From positions 1 through 9,166 of the forward strand of contig CAIVTL010000205.1 in assembly GCA_903908785.1 (NCBI GenBank): a stretch of 9,166 nucleotides of DNA. The letters are read 5' to 3'. A program made the translations under genes and the position numbers. Under the pieces are notes generated by a model. The model did not search any database, was not told the origin of the DNA, and worked only from the letters and a program-made list of their open reading frames with translations. Below, in pieces: positions 4,953 through 9,166 of the stretch. Each line of letters begins with the position of its first letter. Position 1 is the first letter of the stretch. The DNA is from Caldifarciminota bacterium. GTDB lineage: Bacteria; Hydrothermota; Tepidihabitantia; Tepidihabitantales; Tepidihabitantaceae.

Positions 4953-7900
4953 ATGAACAAGCAATGGTGGCTGACTGTACTTGTCTTCGGCTGGTTGTTT
5001 GCGACAGCAGGGCTCGCCATGCCGCCGCGGGACAACGTCGTAGTCACGCAGTCGGAGTTGGACGAGCAGGCGCGGCTGGGTCTAAACACAGTTTCCAGGC
5101 CCATCCGCGACCCAGGCATGCGCGACGTCATCAACGGCCCGGGCTCGGTACGGCCACTGGTGGTCGGCACCAGGCGGTTCCCGGTGGTGGCCATCAAGTT
5201 CCCGGACTACGACAACACCAATGCCATCCCGCAGTTCGACAGCATGTTGTTCGGCACGTGGCCCTCGGGTTCGGCGCACGACTATTACGAGCAGATTTCC
5301 TACGGCGTGTTCCACATGACCGGCGTCGTGGTCGGCTGGTTCATGTCCGACAGCGTCAAAGCGCGCTACGGCTACTCGCGGGGATTCGACTGGGCCACGC
5401 GGCTGGTGAAAGAGGCGGCGCAGAAGTCGGACGCGACCGTGAACTACGCGCTCTATGACAACGACGATGACGGGTACGTGGATGCGTTCACCTGCGTCCA
5501 CGCGGGCCTGGGTTACGAAGAGACCGGGGACGGCACCAACATCTGGTCCCACTCGTGGGATTTCAACAGTGCGGGCATCGGCGAGTACACGACCAATGAC
5601 CCGTGGCCGGGTCACTCGGGCCAGTACATCAAGATTAACGACTATACAACCGACCCGGAGCGCTCGAACTACACGAACCACGGCGGCATGGTCTGCATCG
5701 GCGTGTTCTGCCACGAGTGGGGCCACGCGCTTGGCCTGCCTGACCTGTATGACACCGACGGCGGCGGCCAGGGCCTCGGCAACTGGTGCCTGATGGCGGC
5801 CGGTTCGTGGGGCACGAACAACAGCTCGCCCTGGTACCCGGCGCATATGGACGTCTGGGCGAAGATGGAGCTGGGCTGGCTGAACCCGACGGCGGTACGG
5901 TCGAGGAACCTCTACTCGTTGCCGCAGGTCGAGACCAATGCCAAGGCCTACTGGCTCCCTGCCCGGAATCGGACGTTCAAAGAGTACTTCCTGGTCGAGA
6001 ACCGGCGCAAGACCCTGTTCGACACGCTGATGTACAACCAGGGGTTACTCATCTACCACATCGACGACTCGGTGACGCTTCGGCGCTGGTCCAACGACCA
6101 GGTCAATGACGGCGGAACCGGCTGGCTTTACGGGGTGGCGCTGGAACAGGCGGACGGGTCAGACCACCTTTACAACGGCGGCAACCGCGGGGACGCGAAC
6201 GACCCGTGGCCCGGCGGCCTGGGCCGGACGGACTATGACAGCACTTCGACCACGCCCAACTCGCGCACGAACTACCCGACTTCGGGTACGCTCGTCACGG
6301 GTTGCCTCGTCAACAACATCCCGGCTTCGTCGCCGACCATGGCCTGCACGCTTGCATCCGGCTTCACCGGCCGGTTCACCGGTGGGCCGGACGCCTCCGG
6401 GTACACGTGGATTGACTCGGACACGACCGGCGGTCCGGGCTACGCCTGGAACGACATATCCGGCACCGGCACCCTGCTTGGCTACGGCGACGACGCTCGC
6501 TGGTCGTTCAACCTTCCGTACAACTTTAGCTTCTACGGCACGAACTACAGCACGGTCAACGTTTGCTCCAACGGCTGGCTGAGTTTCGGCAGCGACCCGG
6601 GCACGAACGAACCGGCCAACGCCGCGATTCCGACCGCGGCCGTACCGAACCGGGCGGTCTTCGCTTTCTGGGATGACCTGAACGGCGTCCAGCCCGACTC
6701 CGGCGGCATCTACTACCGCAGCATGGGTACTTCGCCCAACTGCTCGACGGTCGTGATGTGGAAGCACGCACGGGTGAAGCCTTCCCAGGACCCGGTGCAG
6801 AACCAGGTTTCACTCGAGGTTGTGCTCTATGAGGGTGGCCGAATCCAGTTGCGCTATCGCGACCTCTGGCTGACCGACACACTCCGCAAGTGGGGCCGCA
6901 GCGCATCGGTCGGCATCGAAGACGCAGCCGGGGCCGTCGGATTGTCTTACCTGTACAATGGTTCGCCGAACGGCAACCTGCTTGCCAACGAGCGGACCAT
7001 CGAGTTCCGGCCTCCGTTGCGGCACGACGTCGGGGCCACGCGGATACTGGTTCCGACCGGCACGCTCGACTCCGGCACGGCTGTCACGCCCGCCTGCTCG
7101 GTGTACAACTACGGCAACGTTGCCGAGACCTACAACGTGCGGATGAGAATCGGCAGCCTGTACAACTCAACCACGCAGGTATCGGGCCACGCGCCCGGGG
7201 CCGCGGTCTACGTTACGTTTCCGAGTTGGATCGCCTTGCCGCGCGGGACGCTGGCCGTCACCTGTTCGACCGAACTGGCCTCGGACGGGACTCCAAGCAA
7301 TGACAAGCAGACCGGCACGGTCACGGTCGCCGTGCGCGATGTCGGGACGACTTACCTGCTGGCCCCGTCGGGTACGGTTGATTCGGGCGCGGTCGTGACC
7401 CCGGCGTGTTCGGTTTACAACTGGGGGACGGGCGCGGCAACTTACTGGGTGAAGATGCGAATCGGCGCCGGCTACTCCGAGAGCACGCAGGTGAGCGGAC
7501 AGGCGGCCGGGACGGCGCGCTACGCGACCTTCCCCAACTGGACCGCGCTGACGCGCGGCAGCATCGCGGTGAGTTGTTCGACTGCGCTCGCCGCGGACCT
7601 GAAGACGGCCAACGACAAGCTGACCGGCACGGTCGTCGTCGCCGTGCGCGATGTCGGGACGACTTACCTGCTGGCGCCGTCGGGCACGGTTGACTCGGGC
7701 GTGGCCGTGACCCCGGCCTGTTCCGTCTACAACTGGGGTACCGGCGCGGCGACGTACTGGGTGAAGATGAAGATTGGCGCCGGGTATTCCGAGAGCACGC
7801 AGGTATCGACCCACACGGTCGGGGCCGCGCGCTACGCCACCTTCCCGAACTGGACCCCGCTGACGCGCGGCAGCATCGCGGTAAGCTGCTCGACCAAGCT

Positions 7901-9166
7901 CGTCGCGGACATGAAAACCGCTAACGACAAGCTGACCGGTTCGGTTACCGTGCGGGTCCGCGACGTCGGCGTGACCCGGCTGATTGCGCCGGGCGGGACC
8001 CTCGATTCCGGCGCCGTTGTGACGCCGGCCTGTTCCGTCTACAACTACGGCACGACGACCGAGACTTACCCGGTGCGGATGTACTTCGGCGGGTTCTACG
8101 ACAACACGGCGACCGTGACCAGCCAGGCGCCGGGAACGCGCGCGTACGTGACGTTCCCTAACTGGACCGTGACCCAGCGCGGCACCTTCGCGGTGACCTG
8201 CACGACGCGGCTGACCGGTGACGCGGTTCCGGCCAACGACCGGCAGGCCGGTACGGTGTCGGTGCGCGTGGTTGATGCTCAGGCGGTTTCGATTGACGCG
8301 CCGACCGGTACGGTCGACTCCGGGACGAGTGTCGTGCCGCGCGCTACCGTACGCAACAACGGGACTGCGGCAGCGACGTTTGACGTGCGGCTGAGCATCG
8401 GCCCCGGGTACGCAAACACACAGACCGTGACCGCGCTTGCGCCCGGTTCCTCGTTTGCGGTCGACTTCGCGCCCTGGACCGCGGCCCAGCGCGGGACGTA
8501 TGCCGATGCCTGCACCACCATGCTCGTCGGCGACGCGGTCCCGGCTAACGACACCGTCTCAGGCCGGGTCACAGTCGCGGTGCACGACATTGCGGCGCTG
8601 GCCATAGCGTCGCCGGCCGGGCTCATCCAGCCGGGCGCGGTCGTGACACCCGCGGCAAGAGTCCGTAACTACGGTAGTCAGCGTGAGGCCTGTCGGGTTT
8701 TCTTCACGGTGAACTGCGCACCGGCATACCGGGACAGCCTCACTTTGCCGGGGGGCCTGCCGCTTGCCGATACGGTCGTGACCTTTGCCAACTGGACTGC
8801 AATTGTGGGCCGGTACACGGCGACCTGCTCGACCGCGATGGCAAATGACCAGCAACCGGCCAACAACCTCGTCAGCCAGGGATTCACCGTCGGCAACCCG
8901 GGCTGGACACAGAGGAACTCGATGCCGGCAGGCGGCAAGCCCATCAAGGACGGCGGCTGGCTGGCATACGACGCAGGGAAGGCTCGGATCTACGCATCCC
9001 GTGGTAACAAGCAGCCGGACTTCTTCGCCTACACGCCGCTCGGCGACTCGTGGACGCCGCTCGCCCCATGGTTGCCCGGGGTCGAAGGCAAACTGCCGGG
9101 CAAGGGGTCGGTCGGCTGCGCCGACGGCGACGGAGTCATCTACGCAACCAAGGGCAACAACAAGTC
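4953..9166 (+). CDS. Giant secreted M6 (immune inhibitor A-like) metalloprotease with CARDB and Kelch-like repeats (3' end missing)
   Basis: An exported zinc endopeptidase with long adhesive or display modules. The frame is open from 4953 to the window end, giving 1,404 complete codons and no stop. Residues 1-22 are a signal peptide ending in AGLA. The M6 domain (about 70-400) has the calcium-loop-like DNDDDGYVD at 169-177, the zinc site HEWGHALGLPD (H254, E255, H258, D264) and a met-turn-like LMAAGSW at 280-286, all intact. Residues 470-688 resemble a nidogen-like beta domain (LPYNFSFYG, SNGWLSFG, AFWDDLNG, VVLYEGGRIQLRY). Six CARDB-type Ig-like repeats follow from 690 to about 1315. From 1318 a Kelch-like propeller begins (IYASRGNK, EGKLPGKG, IYATKGNN), homologous to the first gene in the window. 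By analogy it probably ends in a sorting domain outside the window. It is divergent from the SIMPL operon. The substrate is unknown. Confidence 0.93.
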   Translation, partial: MNKQWWLTVLVFGWLFATAGLAMPPRDNVVVTQSELDEQARLGLNTVSRPIRDPGMRDVINGPGSVRPLVVGTRRFPVVAIKFPDYDNTNAIPQFDSMLFGTWPSGSAHDYYEQISYGVFHMTGVVVGWFMSDSVKARYGYSRGFDWATRLVKEAAQKSDATVNYALYDNDDDGYVDAFTCVHAGLGYEETGDGTNIWSHSWDFNSAGIGEYTTNDPWPGHSGQYIKINDYTTDPERSNYTNHGGMVCIGVFCHEWGHALGLPDLYDTDGGGQGLGNWCLMAAGSWGTNNSSPWYPAHMDVWAKMELGWLNPTAVRSRNLYSLPQVETNAKAYWLPARNRTFKEYFLVENRRKTLFDTLMYNQGLLIYHIDDSVTLRRWSNDQVNDGGTGWLYGVALEQADGSDHLYNGGNRGDANDPWPGGLGRTDYDSTSTTPNSRTNYPTSGTLVTGCLVNNIPASSPTMACTLASGFTGRFTGGPDASGYTWIDSDTTGGPGYAWNDISGTGTLLGYGDDARWSFNLPYNFSFYGTNYSTVNVCSNGWLSFGSDPGTNEPANAAIPTAAVPNRAVFAFWDDLNGVQPDSGGIYYRSMGTSPNCSTVVMWKHARVKPSQDPVQNQVSLEVVLYEGGRIQLRYRDLWLTDTLRKWGRSASVGIEDAAGAVGLSYLYNGSPNGNLLANERTIEFRPPLRHDVGATRILVPTGTLDSGTAVTPACSVYNYGNVAETYNVRMRIGSLYNSTTQVSGHAPGAAVYVTFPSWIALPRGTLAVTCSTELASDGTPSNDKQTGTVTVAVRDVGTTYLLAPSGTVDSGAVVTPACSVYNWGTGAATYWVKMRIGAGYSESTQVSGQAAGTARYATFPNWTALTRGSIAVSCSTALAADLKTANDKLTGTVVVAVRDVGTTYLLAPSGTVDSGVAVTPACSVYNWGTGAATYWVKMKIGAGYSESTQVSTHTVGAARYATFPNWTPLTRGSIAVSCSTKLVADMKTANDKLTGSVTVRVRDVGVTRLIAPGGTLDSGAVVTPACSVYNYGTTTETYPVRMYFGGFYDNTATVTSQAPGTRAYVTFPNWTVTQRGTFAVTCTTRLTGDAVPANDRQAGTVSVRVVDAQAVSIDAPTGTVDSGTSVVPRATVRNNGTAAATFDVRLSIGPGYANTQTVTALAPGSSFAVDFAPWTAAQRGTYADACTTMLVGDAVPANDTVSGRVTVAVHDIAALAIASPAGLIQPGAVVTPAARVRNYGSQREACRVFFTVNCAPAYRDSLTLPGGLPLADTVVTFANWTAIVGRYTATCSTAMANDQQPANNLVSQGFTVGNPGWTQRNSMPAGGKPIKDGGWLAYDAGKARIYASRGNKQPDFFAYTPLGDSWTPLAPWLPGVEGKLPGKGSVGCADGDGVIYATKGNNK
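7020..8891 (+). repeat. Six tandem CARDB-type repeats (coding)
   Basis: Repeat starts are at 7020, 7335, 7647, 7959, 8271 and 8583, giving periods of 315, 312, 312, 312 and 312 bases (105 then 104 residues). Each opens with (R/H)D-x-x and an (A/P)-x-G-x-(L/V/I)-x-(S/P)G motif, then V-x-N-x-G and a (F/W)-x-x-W strand, and closes with a C-(S/T)T strand and an AND/SND/ANN turn. Repeats 1-4 have a Cys pair (PACSVYN and xCST/xCTT), possibly a disulfide within each repeat. Repeats 5 and 6 lack the first Cys. Confidence 0.88.
7335..7958 (+). repeat. Recent 312-base tandem duplication (CARDB repeats 2 and 3)
   Basis: The two 312-base halves are nearly the same at DNA level over their first 170 bases or so. 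By hand alignment their proteins differ at 15 of 104 residues, mostly toward the end. The other four repeats are far more diverged, so this pair arose or was homogenised most recently. Confidence 0.85.
8904..9166 (+). repeat. Start of a second Kelch-like propeller (coding, cut by window end)
   Basis: Residues 1318-1404 of the M6 protein align without large gaps with residues 69-156 of the first gene, including KDGGWL, DF(F/Y)-x-Y, EGKLPGKG and KGNN. A 20-base stretch is identical (251-270 and 8944-8963). Confidence 0.85.

Noticed and set aside
5082..5846. A 254-codon open frame on the minus strand
   Set aside because: Antisense to the M6 protease domain with its intact zinc site; composition is that of a shadow frame.
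6159..6767. A 202-codon open frame on the minus strand
   Set aside because: Antisense to the end of the M6 domain and the nidogen-like domain; it is an Arg/Val-rich shadow.
7167..7814. Minus-strand frame with internal protein repeats
   Set aside because: Its repeats simply mirror the CARDB repeats of the plus-strand gene, and no ribosome site or domain supports it.
7020..8891. CRISPR-like or other noncoding repeat array
   Set aside because: The 312-base period is a multiple of three, differences respect codons, and the frame stays open throughout: these are protein domain repeats.

Overview
This 9,166-base window is high-GC bacterial DNA carrying mostly envelope-associated or exported proteins. 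Two proteins end in, or resemble proteins that end in, a type A C-terminal sorting domain of the type IX secretion (Por) kind. One other is a giant M6 peptidase with CARDB-type repeats. This mix is typical of the Fibrobacteres-Chlorobi-Bacteroidetes side of the tree and of candidate phyla such as WOR-3 (Stahlbacteria). The GC-rich codon use and the KGN-type propeller repeats make me favour a WOR-3-like lineage, but that is inference. There are no RNA genes, CRISPR arrays or insertion sequences that I can support.

Layout: (1) Positions 1-1428 (+) hold the 3' part of a large secreted protein: the tail of a CARDB-like module, six Kelch-like propeller repeats and a C-terminal sorting domain. (2) A 182-base convergent gap holds a strong GC hairpin. 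(3) Positions 4654 down to 1611 (-) form a compact three-gene operon: a membrane-anchored SIMPL/DUF541 protein, a secreted M28 zinc aminopeptidase-like enzyme with its own sorting domain, and a GNAT acetyltransferase. The spacings are 6 and 26 bases. (4) A 298-base divergent control region holds a promoter-like site for each direction, a 12-base palindrome and a heptamer array. (5) Positions 4953-9166 (+) hold a protein of at least 1,404 residues that runs off the window. In order it has a signal peptide, an M6 (immune inhibitor A-like) metalloprotease, a nidogen-like beta domain, six CARDB repeats of 104-105 residues and the beginning of the same Kelch-like propeller found in the first gene.

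The window is therefore bracketed by two related mosaic surface proteins. They share the CARDB-to-propeller junction, with a peptidase operon inverted between them. The two metallopeptidases and the propeller protein would act outside the cytoplasm. The SIMPL protein would sit in the envelope and the GNAT enzyme in the cytoplasm.

The least expected feature is a set of seven short arrays, each with a 7-base period but with different unit sequences. They lie in interdomain linkers, inside the two sorting domains (twice at equivalent places) and in the divergent promoter region. No ordinary annotation explains them.
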